Shown: piece by piece, positions 43,431-52,752 of the stretch
How positions within the stretch are numbered: the first letter of the stretch is position 1
Layout: each line of letters starts with the position of its first letter
NCBI RefSeq assembly: GCF_000018545.1
Contig: NC_012587.1
Location: forward strand, 1,426,001-1,490,000
Direction of reading: 5' to 3'
From: Sinorhizobium fredii NGR234
GTDB taxonomy: Bacteria > Pseudomonadota > Alphaproteobacteria > Rhizobiales > Rhizobiaceae
DNA: 64,000 nt
Notes under the pieces: generated by a model
Databases searched by the model: none
What the model saw: only the letters and a program-made list of their open reading frames with translations
Told to the model about the DNA's origin: nothing
Program-made: the position numbers and the translations under genes

Positions 43431-45023
43431 TCAGGCGGCGAACTGGTTCATGGTGTTGTGCTCACCACCCGCCTTGAGGGCGGCCTCGCCGGCGAAATAA
43501 TCCTTGTGGTCGTCGCCGATGTCGGAGCCGGCCATGTTCTGGTGCTTCACGCAGGCGATGCCCTGGCGGATCTCCTTGCGCTGCACGTTGGCGACGTAGC
43601 CGAGCATGCCCTGGTCGCCGAAGTACTCCTTGGCAAGATTGTCGGTGGAAAGCGCGGCGGTGTGGTAGGTCGGCAAGGTGATGAGGTGATGGAAGATGCC
43701 GGCCCGTTTCGAGGCGTCGCGCTGGAAGGTGCGGATGCGCTCGTCGGCTTCGCGCGCCAGTTCGCTGCCGTCGTACTCCTCGCTCATCAGCCGCGCCCTG
43801 TCGAAGCCGGAGACGTCCTTGCCGTCCTTCTGCCAGGCGTCGAAGATCTGCTGGCGGAAATTCAGCGTCCAGTTGAACGAGGGAGAGTTGTTGTAGACGA
43901 GCTTCGCATCCGGGATGACGTCGCGGATCCGGTCCATCATTCCGGCGATCTGCTCGACATGCGGCTTCTCCGTCTCGATCCACAGAAGGTCGGCGCCGTT
44001 CCTGATTGCGTTGATGCAATCCAGGACACAGCGATCAGCACCCGTGCCTTCGCGGAACTGGTAGAGATTTGACCTCAGCCGCTTCGGACGCAGGACCCTC
44101 GACCCTCTGGTGATCAGGACGTCTCCATTGGACGGCTTTTGATCCGTGACGTCCTCGCAATCCAGGAACGAGTTGTATTGATCGCCGATGTCACCTTCGC
44201 TGGCGCTGAAGGCGATCTGCTTGGTGAGGCCCGCACCGAGCGAGTCGGTTCGCGCGACGATGATGCCGTCGTCGACGCCGAGTTCGAGAAACGCGTAGCG
44301 GCATGCCCGGATCTTGGCGACGAACTCCTCGTGAGGAACGGTCACCTTGCCGTCCTGGTGGCCGCATTGCTTCTCGTCGGAAACCTGGTTCTCGATCTGC
44401 AGCGCGCAGGCGCCGGCTTCGATCATCTTCTTGGCGAGCAAATACGTCGCTTCGGCATTGCCGAAGCCGGCATCTATATCGGCGATGATCGGGATGACGT
44501 GCGTCTGGTGGTTGTTGACCGCCTGGGTAAGCTGCTGTTCGCGCGCCCTGTCACCGGCCGATCGGGCCTTGTCGATCTCCCGGAACAATGTGCCGAGCTC
44601 GCGCGCATCGGCCTGGCGAAGGAAGGTGTAAAGCTCCTCGACCAGCGCCGGAACGCTGGTCTTCTCATGCATGGACTGGTCCGGAAGCGGACCGAACTCG
44701 GAGCGAAGCGCTGCAACCATCCAACCGGAAAGGTAAAGGTACCGCCGTTCCGTCGAGCCGAAGTGCTTCTTCAGGGAGATGACCTTCTGCTGTGCGATGA
44801 AGCCGTGCCAGCAACCGAGCGACTGGGTGTACTTGCCCGGATCCTTATCGTAGGCGGCCATGTCCCGGCGCATGATGGAAGCCGTGTAGCGCGCGATGTC
44901 CAGTCCGGTCCTGAAGCGGTTCTGCAGACGCATGCGGGCAACCGATTCAGCGGTTATGCCGCTCCAGTTGCCGTTGCCCTTGATCAGGCGGGATGCTTCA
45001 TCGAGATAAGCTTCATAGGACAT
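43431..45023 (-). CDS. aceA: Isocitrate lyase
   Basis: This 530-residue glyoxylate-shunt enzyme splits isocitrate into succinate and glyoxylate. The catalytic loop is present as EKQCGHQDGK with the active Cys. Substrate and metal residues are in IIADIDAGFGNAEA, VARTDS and NNSPSFNW. It is longer than the E. coli enzyme and belongs to the about 530-residue group. GGAGGAAATC precedes the ATG at 45023. It is divergent from a RamB-like regulator, the usual partner for acetate control. Confidence 0.96.
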   Translation of the reverse strand: MSYEAYLDEASRLIKGNGNWSGITAESVARMRLQNRFRTGLDIARYTASIMRRDMAAYDKDPGKYTQSLGCWHGFIAQQKVISLKKHFGSTERRYLYLSGWMVAALRSEFGPLPDQSMHEKTSVPALVEELYTFLRQADARELGTLFREIDKARSAGDRAREQQLTQAVNNHQTHVIPIIADIDAGFGNAEATYLLAKKMIEAGACALQIENQVSDEKQCGHQDGKVTVPHEEFVAKIRACRYAFLELGVDDGIIVARTDSLGAGLTKQIAFSASEGDIGDQYNSFLDCEDVTDQKPSNGDVLITRGSRVLRPKRLRSNLYQFREGTGADRCVLDCINAIRNGADLLWIETEKPHVEQIAGMMDRIRDVIPDAKLVYNNSPSFNWTLNFRQQIFDAWQKDGKDVSGFDRARLMSEEYDGSELAREADERIRTFQRDASKRAGIFHHLITLPTYHTAALSTDNLAKEYFGDQGMLGYVANVQRKEIRQGIACVKHQNMAGSDIGDDHKDYFAGEAALKAGGEHNTMNQFAA

Positions 45024-45113
45024 GATTTCCTCCGGGAATGAATGTTGCGTATGCGAAGGCATAGGCGCTCTTCCTCGGGAGCAGAAGCGGCTGCAGTGTC
45101 GAGTTGTCAAACT

Positions 45114-45140
45114 TTACAAGCCAATTTTGTAATGTTGTAA
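45114..45140. promoter_or_regulatory. Candidate operator between aceA and the RamB-like gene
   Basis: TTACAA (45114-45119), seven bases, TTGTAA (45127-45132), then a second TTGTAA (45135-45140). The first two form an inverted repeat, and the third is a direct copy. The site lies directly before the regulator start and about 90-125 bp before aceA, where a regulator of both genes would bind. Confidence 0.55.
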
Positions 45141-45146
45141 TGAGGT

Positions 45147-46547
45147 ATGGAAAAGCTCGGAATATATCTCGGCCCACGCCTAAGGCGCTTGAGGAAAGAT
45201 CTCGGTCTCACACAGGCCCACATGGCGGCCGACCTCGATGTTTCGCCGTCCTACATCGCCTTGATGGAGCGCAACCAGAGACCTGTGACCGCGGAGGTGC
45301 TGCTGCGGCTTGCCAAGGCGTACAAGATCGACCTCTCGTCCTTGGCGGAGGAAAGCGGTTCCGACCTGATTGCCCGTCTCCAGGCGGCGATGAAGGATCC
45401 GATCTTTGCGGAGATAGACGTATCACCCCTGGAACTGGCCGACGTGCTGAGCAGCTTTCCCGGCTTCACGGAAGCCATGCTTCGCCTGTACACGGCTTAC
45501 AAGGAGGAGCAATTCGCACTGGCTGATCAACGCCAGGGTTCCGCCGATTGGGGCGTGGACGGCGCCAGCGATCCCGTGGCGGCTGTGCGCGGCTTCCTCG
45601 CAGCCAGGCGAAATTGTTTTCCGGGCCTCGATGTCGCAGCGGAGAAGCTGTCGGCCGCGATCGCGGAGGCAGGCGGGCTACCCGGTTATTTCAGGCAGCG
45701 TCACAATCTCCATGTTCGGCGCCTGCCGGGAGAGGTCATGACGGGATCCGTCCGCCGGCTCGACCGGCACCGGCGTGAGATCCTGCTCGATGACAGTCTG
45801 GACGCGGCAAGCCAGAACTTCCAGCTTGCGCAGCAGCTAGCCTATATCGAGTTCGACGGCGACATCCGCAAGGCTGTGAGCGAGGGCAATCTGGTTACGG
45901 AAAGCGCGCGGCGGCTTGCCCACCGGGCGATTGCCGCCTATTGCGCCGGGGCGATCGTGATGCCGTACACGGCGTTTGCCAAGGCTGTTGAAGCGCGACG
46001 CTACGACGTCGAGGCCATCGCGCGCCAGTTCGGGACGAGTTTCGAACAGACTGCCCACCGCCTGACGACGCTGCAGAAACCCGGACAGGAGCGGGTTCCG
46101 TTCTTCTTCATCCGGGTCGACGCAGCGGGCAATGTATCGAAGCGCCTGGACAGCGCCAATTTCCCGTTCGCCCGGCACGGCGGCGGCTGTCCGCTCTGGA
46201 CCCTGCATCAGGTCTTCACCACGCCCAGAGCGGTTGTCACACAGTGGCTCGAACTGCCGGATGGGCAGCGGTTCTTCTCGATCGCCCGGACCGTGAGTTC
46301 CGGCGGGGGAGCGTTCGGCGTGCCGCGCGTGACCCGCGCGGTCGCGCTGGTCTGCGAAGCTGGCTACGCCGAGCGCATGGTCTATTACCGGCACGACGTC
46401 CAGCCGGTCACCCCGACTCCGATAGGGATCGCCTGTCGTCTCTGTCACCGCACGAATTGCACGTCCCGGTCGGAGCCGCCGATTGGACGCCATATTTCGC
46501 CAGATGATTATCGCAGGACCGATACTCCGTTCGGTTTCTCCGATTAG
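45147..46547 (+). CDS. RamB-like transcriptional regulator (XRE HTH, short-chain fatty acyl type)
   Basis: This 466-residue regulator has an N-terminal XRE helix-turn-helix (LGPRLRRLRKDLGLTQAHMA, then VSPSYIALMERNQRPVT). The middle domain is related to the M78/IrrE fold, but the HExxH zinc motif is lost (AQQLAYIEF in its place). A C-terminal Cys-rich domain follows (GIACRLCHRTNCTSRSEPP). RamB proteins control acetate and glyoxylate genes, which fits the divergent aceA. The TAG stop is contributed by the adjacent palindromic repeat. Confidence 0.88.
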   Translation: MEKLGIYLGPRLRRLRKDLGLTQAHMAADLDVSPSYIALMERNQRPVTAEVLLRLAKAYKIDLSSLAEESGSDLIARLQAAMKDPIFAEIDVSPLELADVLSSFPGFTEAMLRLYTAYKEEQFALADQRQGSADWGVDGASDPVAAVRGFLAARRNCFPGLDVAAEKLSAAIAEAGGLPGYFRQRHNLHVRRLPGEVMTGSVRRLDRHRREILLDDSLDAASQNFQLAQQLAYIEFDGDIRKAVSEGNLVTESARRLAHRAIAAYCAGAIVMPYTAFAKAVEARRYDVEAIARQFGTSFEQTAHRLTTLQKPGQERVPFFFIRVDAAGNVSKRLDSANFPFARHGGGCPLWTLHQVFTTPRAVVTQWLELPDGQRFFSIARTVSSGGGAFGVPRVTRAVALVCEAGYAERMVYYRHDVQPVTPTPIGIACRLCHRTNCTSRSEPPIGRHISPDDYRRTDTPFGFSD

Positions 46548-46648
46548 AGCGGGATGCGCTCACATACGTTCGCGCCGCCGCCCTAAGCCGTTGTTTTTTC
46601 CGCATTTTTGCGACATCAGGTGATTCCACCTGACTGCAAAATGCTCTA
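46545..46648. repeat. Palindromic intergenic repeat (TAGAGC...GCTCTA)
   Basis: This 104-bp element has outer arms TAGAGC / GCTCTA and an inner palindrome CAGGTG ATTC CACCTG. An inverted copy is at 60652-60755. The left end supplies the TAG stop of the regulator gene. Confidence 0.8.
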
Positions 46649-47179
46649 GGCAAATTCGAGGCCCATTCGGGCAAGATCATCCCAGAGGCTTTCCGCAAAG
46701 CCGCGCAGCACGATGATCTCGAAGGCTTCCGAGTCGACACGGGTAATGTGGGCTGCGATATGGCCGATCAGCGTCACCGCGGACTGCCCGACCGGGAAAA
46801 CGGACGGATCAAGATCGAGCGCCGTGCCTTTCGAAAGCGCACGGGACGCCATCTTTCCCTCGATCCGGATGCGCACGCGGCCGTGGCTCTGATCCACCCC
46901 GGTGGCGCCCGGTTCGAGCGCGGCAAAAAGGCTCTTCATCTCCTGACGCGGCATCGGCTCGTCGCCGACAATGAACCACTGGCCGGGTGAAACCGGGCGC
47001 ACGGCGTACTGGCCCGTTTTGGCAAGGCTGCCGAGGCAGGGCACCATATCCTCTTCTCGCGGTCGGGCGAGCACATGAATGATTGTCCCTTCCGGCAGAG
47101 GGGAAAGCCTGAGCGAGGCAGATGAAACCGCCTGCTTGGCAGCAAGCGCCGGGCGAAGGATTGGTCGGAATTCAGACAT
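46646..47179 (-). CDS. soxG: Sarcosine oxidase/N-methylglutamate dehydrogenase, gamma subunit
   Basis: This 177-residue SoxG-type subunit has the family pattern RPVSPGQWFIVGDEP, SHGRVRIRIEGKMA, LDLDPSVFPVGQSAVTLIG and SFAESLW-like FEIIVLRGFAESLWDDL. It covers the folate-binding side of the heterotetramer. Its start overlaps the 3' end of the alpha-subunit gene by 8 bases. It is the last gene of the four-gene operon. Confidence 0.9.
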   Translation of the reverse strand: MSEFRPILRPALAAKQAVSSASLRLSPLPEGTIIHVLARPREEDMVPCLGSLAKTGQYAVRPVSPGQWFIVGDEPMPRQEMKSLFAALEPGATGVDQSHGRVRIRIEGKMASRALSKGTALDLDPSVFPVGQSAVTLIGHIAAHITRVDSEAFEIIVLRGFAESLWDDLARMGLEFA

Positions 47180-50135
47180 GGAGCCTCTCATTCTGAGGGT
47201 CGAGGAAAACCGGGTTGCACAAGCGCGCGGGGATGGACTCGCCGTGAAGGCCACTCCACACGACGACCTCTTCACCGTGACGGCTGGCACCGTGCTTGAC
47301 CAGCGCCAGCGCGATGGTCGATCCGACGTGTGGCGAATAGGCGCTGGAGGTCACATAGCCCTCGTCGTTTTCGAGCGTGGCCGCCGCTCCCTTGGCGAGA
47401 AGATGCGAGCCGCTTCTGAACGATTGTTTCGGGTCGAGCGGCCTGACGCCCACCAGTTGCGGCCGGTCGGGGGCAGCCAGCCCCTCGCGCTGAAGCATCG
47501 CCTTGCCGATGAAATCGGACTTGGTCGCCGAGACCATCTTCCCGAATCCGAGATCGCTCGGCACGACCGTGCCGTTGATCTCGTTGTGTGTCACATGGCC
47601 CTTCTCGATGCGCAGGACACTCAGCGTCTCGACCCCGTAGGGCATGATGCCGTCGTCTCTTCCCGCTTCCATCAGCGCATCGGCGACGCTTTCGCCGTAG
47701 CCGGCCGGAACAGCAAGCTCGTAGGCGAGTTCGCCCGAGAAGGAAATCCGGAACAGACAACCGTGCAGTGCGCCGCCGAACAGCGAAACCTCCTTCGCCG
47801 CGAGGAAGGGGAAGGCTGCGTTGGAGATATCCTCGTCGGCGATCTTCTGCAGGATCGTGCGTGCCTTCGGCCCGGCAACCGCCATCTGCGCCCACTGGTC
47901 GGTGATCGAGGCGAGGCGGACGTCCAGGTCCGGCCAGAGTGCCTGTGCGCAGAATTCGAGATGGTTCATGACGCCGGCCGCGTAGGCCGTCGTCGTCGTC
48001 ATGAAGAAACGGTTTTCCTCGAGACGGCTTGTCGTGCCGTCGTCATAGATCATGCCGTCTTCGCGCAGCATCAGTCCGTAACGCGCCTTGCCGACCGGCA
48101 GCTTGAGGAAGGCGTTGCAATAGACCCGATTGAGGAATTCGGCGGCGTCGCGGCCCGAAATCTCGATCTTGCCAAGCATCGAGACGTCGCAGAGGCCGGC
48201 ATTCTTCCGCACGTTCAGCACTTCCCGGTCGACACTTTCCCGCCAGGTCCGTTCGCCGCTGCGCGCAAACCAGGAGGAACGGTACCAGAGACCGGTTTCC
48301 ACGAAGACGGCGCCGTGCTTCTTTGCCCAGTCGTGCAGCGGCGACTTGCGGACCGGCTGAAAATGATGGCCGTGGTGCGGGCCCGTCAGCGCGCCGAAGG
48401 AGACCGGCGTATAGAAGGGCCGGAAGGTCGTCGTCCCGACTTCGGCGGGCGAGACGCCGCGTGCCTTCGCGATCAACCCGATCGCATTGACGTTCGAAAG
48501 CTTGCCCTGGTCGGTGGCCATGCCGTTGGTGGTGTAGCGTTTGGCAAGCTCGACATGGCTGTAGCCTTCGCGCACGGCAAGGCCGATATCCTTGAGATGC
48601 ACGTCGTTCTGGAAATCGACGAAAGCTTTGCCCTTGACGCCCGGGATTGACCACAGGGGCTTTGAGGAGTCTGCGCCGTCGTCGCCTTCGACCTTCGGAA
48701 TGGCGACTGGCGGGCAAGTGAAGCCAAGTTCTTCGACGATAGCTGTTGCCTTGACCGCCCCCTCTCCGAGACAGGAGGCGAGATCGGTCGTCGCTGCGGC
48801 GGCGCCGGCGAGGTCGATGCCTGCCAAACCCTCGGGAGCAAGGAATGCGGCCATTTCTGCCGACCAATTTGGCTTGCCGCCCCGGTGGCAGGCGAGATGG
48901 ATGATCGGGCTGAAGCCGCCGGCCATGGCGAGTGCGTCGACGGCGATCCTCTCGGAGCGCCCGTCGCGCCGGACTTCGATCGCCGAGATCGCCTTTCGGC
49001 CCTTCGTCCCGCAAACGACTGCCTCGCGCATCAGGCGCGCCTTGCCGCGATACTCCACGCCGGCAGCCGGCCGGCTGTCGACGATGGCAACGACGTCGAC
49101 ACCGGCGGCCTCGAGATCGAGCGCCAGCGCATAGCCACTGTCGTTGGTGGTGAAGATTGCGGTCGCCTTGCCAGGCGCGACGCCATAACGGTTGAGATAG
49201 GTTCGCATGGCGCTGGCCATCATCACGCCGGGCCGGTCGTTGCCGCCGAAGACGAGCGGCCGCTCTTCCGCGCCGGTCGCAAGCAGGGCGTGTTTCGCGA
49301 CGATGCGCCACAGCCGCTCGACCGGCAGGTGGCTGGCGGGTTCTCGGACATGTTTCTGCACGCGCTCGACGGCACCGAAGACATTGCCGTCGTACCAGCC
49401 GAAGGCGGTCGTTCTGGTCATCACCCGGACGTTCGGCATCGACTGCAGTTCGGCGCTCGCATCGTGCGCGAAATCGGCGGCCGGCTTGCCGCCGATCGTC
49501 GCCGTATCGAAGAGCAGCGAACCGCCGGGAAGCGAGCCTTCGTCGACGAGAATGACCCGTGCGCCCGCCCGCCCGGCGGTCAGCGCCGCGGCAAGGCCGG
49601 TCGGTCCCGCGCCGATGACGAGCAGGTCGCAATGCGCCCAGTTCTTCTCATAGGTGTCGGGATCCGCTTCGTAGCTCGCCTTGCCGAGGCCGGCGGCCCT
49701 GCGGATGAACGGCTCGTAAAGCTTCTCCCAGAAGGCTGCCGGCCACATGAAGGTCTTGTAGTAAAAACCGGCACCGAGGAAGGGTGACAGGAAGCCGTTC
49801 AGCGCGCCGACGTCGAAGTCGAGCGAGGGCCAGCGGTTCTGGCTCTGCGCTTCCAGGCCTTCGTAGAGTTCCTGCACGGTGGCCCGCGTGTTCGGCTCGG
49901 TGCGGCCACAGCGGCCGACGGTAACAAGCGCGTTCGGCTCGGCGGCGCCCGCCGTCAGGATGCCGCGCGGCCGGTGATATTTGAAGCTGCGGCCGACCAG
50001 CATCTCTCCACTGGCAAGCAGCGCGGAGGCGAGCGTGTCGCCTTCGAACCCCTGCATCGACCGGCCGTCGAAGGTAAAGGAAAGTGGCGAATTGCGATCG
50101 ACAAGACCGCGCTTCGGCAGACGATAGGACGTCAT
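47172..50135 (-). CDS. soxA: Sarcosine oxidase/N-methylglutamate dehydrogenase, alpha subunit
   Basis: This 987-residue subunit has an N-terminal ferredoxin-like segment (LSFTFDGRSMQGFEGDTLASAL, then RSFKYHRPRGILTAG). An NAD/FAD-binding domain follows (VIGAGPTGLAAALTAGRAG near residue 175). A C-terminal aminomethyltransferase-like folate domain of about 380 residues (SWFARSGERTWRESVDREV, GLCDVSMLGKIEISG) takes up formaldehyde as methylene-THF. The subunit is shared by true sarcosine oxidase and N-methylglutamate dehydrogenase. The N-methylglutamate synthase genes across the divergent promoter favour the second. It overlaps soxD upstream by four bases. Confidence 0.93.
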   Translation of the reverse strand: MTSYRLPKRGLVDRNSPLSFTFDGRSMQGFEGDTLASALLASGEMLVGRSFKYHRPRGILTAGAAEPNALVTVGRCGRTEPNTRATVQELYEGLEAQSQNRWPSLDFDVGALNGFLSPFLGAGFYYKTFMWPAAFWEKLYEPFIRRAAGLGKASYEADPDTYEKNWAHCDLLVIGAGPTGLAAALTAGRAGARVILVDEGSLPGGSLLFDTATIGGKPAADFAHDASAELQSMPNVRVMTRTTAFGWYDGNVFGAVERVQKHVREPASHLPVERLWRIVAKHALLATGAEERPLVFGGNDRPGVMMASAMRTYLNRYGVAPGKATAIFTTNDSGYALALDLEAAGVDVVAIVDSRPAAGVEYRGKARLMREAVVCGTKGRKAISAIEVRRDGRSERIAVDALAMAGGFSPIIHLACHRGGKPNWSAEMAAFLAPEGLAGIDLAGAAAATTDLASCLGEGAVKATAIVEELGFTCPPVAIPKVEGDDGADSSKPLWSIPGVKGKAFVDFQNDVHLKDIGLAVREGYSHVELAKRYTTNGMATDQGKLSNVNAIGLIAKARGVSPAEVGTTTFRPFYTPVSFGALTGPHHGHHFQPVRKSPLHDWAKKHGAVFVETGLWYRSSWFARSGERTWRESVDREVLNVRKNAGLCDVSMLGKIEISGRDAAEFLNRVYCNAFLKLPVGKARYGLMLREDGMIYDDGTTSRLEENRFFMTTTTAYAAGVMNHLEFCAQALWPDLDVRLASITDQWAQMAVAGPKARTILQKIADEDISNAAFPFLAAKEVSLFGGALHGCLFRISFSGELAYELAVPAGYGESVADALMEAGRDDGIMPYGVETLSVLRIEKGHVTHNEINGTVVPSDLGFGKMVSATKSDFIGKAMLQREGLAAPDRPQLVGVRPLDPKQSFRSGSHLLAKGAAATLENDEGYVTSSAYSPHVGSTIALALVKHGASRHGEEVVVWSGLHGESIPARLCNPVFLDPQNERLHV

Positions 50136-50410
50136 GGTCGCGCCTCCGATCGAGAGCCGTCGGCCGCATCGCGGCTCGCAGCAACCTCATGTGTCAGGGT
50201 GTCCCGAGTGAGAACGAGCCAACGGCGGCAACCGGACGTGTGATGCCAGTACTCCTGATAGGCGCCGCGCGGGTTGTCGCGAAGGTAGACGTAGTCGAAC
50301 CAATCGGAAGCGTCCGCGTCCGCCGCTGGACGCGTCAGGGCCGCGCCCTTGATGGTGAATTCTTCCTTTGGTCTTTGCCCGCAATGGGGGCAGGGCACGA
50401 GGCTTGCCAT
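50132..50410 (-). CDS. soxD: Sarcosine oxidase/N-methylglutamate dehydrogenase, delta subunit
   Basis: This 92-residue SoxD-type subunit has a zinc site visible as CPHCGQRP near residue 7 and WHHTSGCRRW near residue 55. YVYLRDNPRGAYQEYW is family-typical. The C-terminal 20 residues are variable. It overlaps the alpha-subunit start by four bases and follows soxB by 25 bp. Confidence 0.92.
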   Translation of the reverse strand: MASLVPCPHCGQRPKEEFTIKGAALTRPAADADASDWFDYVYLRDNPRGAYQEYWHHTSGCRRWLVLTRDTLTHEVAASRDAADGSRSEARP

Positions 50411-50435
50411 TTTCGGAATTTCCTTGGTCGCGAAA

Positions 50436-51686
50436 TCAGTGAAGGTTGGGCTGGGCGCCCTGGCCCTTTTCGTCGATGAGATAGCCGCGCTGGAACCGGT
50501 CGAGGCGGAAGACGGCGGCGGTCTCCTGTGGCGCGCCGCGGGCGATCAGATGCGCGAAGCAGTAACCGGAGGCGGGCGTCGCCTTGAAGCCACCGTAACA
50601 CCAGCCGGCGTTCAGGTAGAGATTGTCGATATGGGTGCGGTCGATGATCGGCGAACCGTCCATGCTCATGTCCATGATGCCGCCCCAGGAGCGCAGCACG
50701 CGGACGCGCGACAGTGCCGGGATCATCGCCTTGCCGGCTTCGGCCACATGCTCGACCGTCGCGAGGTTGCCGCGCTGGGCATAGGAATTGTAGCCGTCGA
50801 TGTCTCCGCCGAAGACGAGACCGCCCTTGTCCGACTGCGAGACGTAGAAATGCCCCGCGCCGAAAGTGACGACGCCGTCGATGAAGGGCTTCAGCCCCTC
50901 CGACACGAAGGCCTGCAACACATGGCTTTCGATCGGCAGGCGGATGTCCGCCATCTCGGCGACCCGCGAGGAGTTGCCGGCGGCGGCGAGTGCCAGCTTG
51001 CCGCAGCCAATGAAGCCCCGGCTGGTCTCGACGCCGGTAACGCGTCCGTTCTCCCGCCGGATCCCGGTCACTTCGCAGTTCTGGATGATGTCGACGCCGC
51101 GGCTGTCGGCGCCGCGCGCATAACCCCAGGCCACCGCATCGTGGCGCACCGTGCCGCCGCGGCGCTGCAGCAAGCCGCCTCGGATCGGGAAGCGCGCATT
51201 GTCGAAATCGAGAAAAGGCAGCATCTTGCGCACGGCGGCCCGATCGAGGAGTTCGGCGTCCACCCCGTGCAACCGCATCGCATTGCCGCGTCGCGTGTAG
51301 GCATCGCGCTGGGCGTCGGAATGAAAGAGGTTGAGAACGCCGCGCTGCGAGACCATGGCGTTGAAGTTGAAATCCTGTTCCAGCCCCTCCCAGAGCTTCA
51401 TCGAGAGTTCATAAAACGGATTGTTGCCGGGGAGCAGGTAGTTGGAGCGGATGATCGTCGTGTTGCGGCCGACATTGCCCGAACCGACATAATTCTTTTC
51501 CAGCACCGCCACATTGGTGATGCCGAATTCCTTTGCGAGATAGTAGGCCGTCGCAAGGCCATGACCACCGCCGCCGACGATGATCACGTCGTAATGCGGC
51601 TTCGGCTCAGGCTGGCGCCAGGCCGGCATCCAGTTCCTGTTACCTCGCAGGCCATTGAGAAGGATCGAAAGGGCCGAGTAGCGCAT
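50436..51686 (-). CDS. soxB: Sarcosine oxidase/N-methylglutamate dehydrogenase, beta subunit
   Basis: This 416-residue catalytic flavoprotein subunit oxidises the N-methyl group. The FAD motif is VIIVGGGGHGLATAYYLAKE, and GSGNVGRNTTIIRSNYL follows. LQRRGGTVRHDAVAWGYAR contains the region that binds the covalent flavin in this family. GGIMDMSMDGSPIIDRT and NAGWCYGGFKATPASGYCFA are C-terminal signatures. It is the first gene of the minus-strand operon, with its start 94 bp from that of a divergent GlxA-type regulator. Confidence 0.93.
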   Translation of the reverse strand: MRYSALSILLNGLRGNRNWMPAWRQPEPKPHYDVIIVGGGGHGLATAYYLAKEFGITNVAVLEKNYVGSGNVGRNTTIIRSNYLLPGNNPFYELSMKLWEGLEQDFNFNAMVSQRGVLNLFHSDAQRDAYTRRGNAMRLHGVDAELLDRAAVRKMLPFLDFDNARFPIRGGLLQRRGGTVRHDAVAWGYARGADSRGVDIIQNCEVTGIRRENGRVTGVETSRGFIGCGKLALAAAGNSSRVAEMADIRLPIESHVLQAFVSEGLKPFIDGVVTFGAGHFYVSQSDKGGLVFGGDIDGYNSYAQRGNLATVEHVAEAGKAMIPALSRVRVLRSWGGIMDMSMDGSPIIDRTHIDNLYLNAGWCYGGFKATPASGYCFAHLIARGAPQETAAVFRLDRFQRGYLIDEKGQGAQPNLH

Positions 51687-51780
51687 GGATGCTGCTCCAA
51701 CAGAAAATCCGCGAGGGAAGTTAGCATCTCAACCGCCCGGCCCATTGCAAATATAGGACCAATTGATATAAGAATGGGCC

Positions 51781-52752
51781 ATGGCGTCTTCCGACAGAAA
51801 GAACATTCAGAAAGTCGGCTTTCTGCTGGTTCGAAACTTCGCGCTGATGAGCTACGCCTCGGCGACGGAGCCACTGCGGGCGGCCAATCTTCTCGCCGGC
51901 CGACCCCTCTACCAAGTCGTTCCCCTCGCGCAGGGGGAAGGGATCGTCACTTCATCCTCCGGCGTGTCGATTAGCTGTGGGGATCTGGAGGCCGAGGGAG
52001 AGACCTGCCATACCGTCTTCGTCTGCGCCGGCGGTGAGCCAACCGACTGGGCGGACACGCCCGCATCGCACACGACGCTCAGAAGGCTATCGCGCCTTGG
52101 TGTCCGGATCGGCGGCATATCGAGCGGCGCCTTCGTGCTGGCCGCCGCGGGGCTGCTCGACAACCGCGACTTCACAATTCACTGGGAGCACGCGCCGGTA
52201 CTGCAGGAGGCCTTCCCGCGCCTTACCCCCCGACAGGCGCGCTTCGTGCTCGATGGCGGAGTTGCCACCTGTGGCGGCGGGGTGGCGCCCCTCGACATGA
52301 TGCATGCGATGATCGCAGAACGGCTCGGCACCGATTTCGCCCGTCGCGTCAGCGACTGGTATCTGCACGCGGCCGTCGCCGAGCCGGCGGCGCCGCAGCG
52401 CGGTTCGGTGGCAGAGCGGTTCGGAACCAATCATCCTGCCCTGCTTGCCGTACTCGAGAAGATGGAAACGGCGATCGAGCGGCCACTCGACCGGGCCGCA
52501 ATGGCACGTCTGGCCGGGGTCAGCCCGCGGCATCTCGATCGGCTCTTCAAAGAGCATCGCCGCGCCGGCTTTCTCGACACCTATCGCGAAATTCGGCTGC
52601 GTCACGCCCGCCGGCTTCTGCAGCAGAGTCCGCTCTCCATTCCGGAGATCGCCTATGCCACCGGATTTTCCAGCCCGGCGCATTTCTCGAACGCGTTCAA
52701 GCGCTTGTTCTCGGAGACGCCGGGAAGCCTGCGTCGCCATAGCCGAGCCTAA
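51781..52752 (+). CDS. glxA: GlxA-family regulator of the methylated-amine genes
   Basis: This 323-residue regulator has an N-terminal DJ-1/PfpI-like domain (QKVGFLLVRNFALMSYASATEPLR through GISSGAFVLAAAGLLD). A C-terminal AraC helix-turn-helix pair follows (LDRAAMARLAGVSPRHLDRLF; LSIPEIAYATGFSSPAHFSNAFK). It belongs to the CdhR/GbdR-type choline/carnitine/betaine catabolism regulators. The position between soxBDAG (divergent) and the mgs genes (downstream, same strand) suggests it activates both sides. The gene name follows the rhizobial glxABCD usage. Confidence 0.88.
   Translation: MASSDRKNIQKVGFLLVRNFALMSYASATEPLRAANLLAGRPLYQVVPLAQGEGIVTSSSGVSISCGDLEAEGETCHTVFVCAGGEPTDWADTPASHTTLRRLSRLGVRIGGISSGAFVLAAAGLLDNRDFTIHWEHAPVLQEAFPRLTPRQARFVLDGGVATCGGGVAPLDMMHAMIAERLGTDFARRVSDWYLHAAVAEPAAPQRGSVAERFGTNHPALLAVLEKMETAIERPLDRAAMARLAGVSPRHLDRLFKEHRRAGFLDTYREIRLRHARRLLQQSPLSIPEIAYATGFSSPAHFSNAFKRLFSETPGSLRRHSRA

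Noticed and set aside
47079..48650. Long plus-strand frames opposite soxA and soxB (also 48885-49787 and 50349-51974)
   Set aside because: These are shadows of the sarcosine oxidase genes, without ribosome sites or family features.
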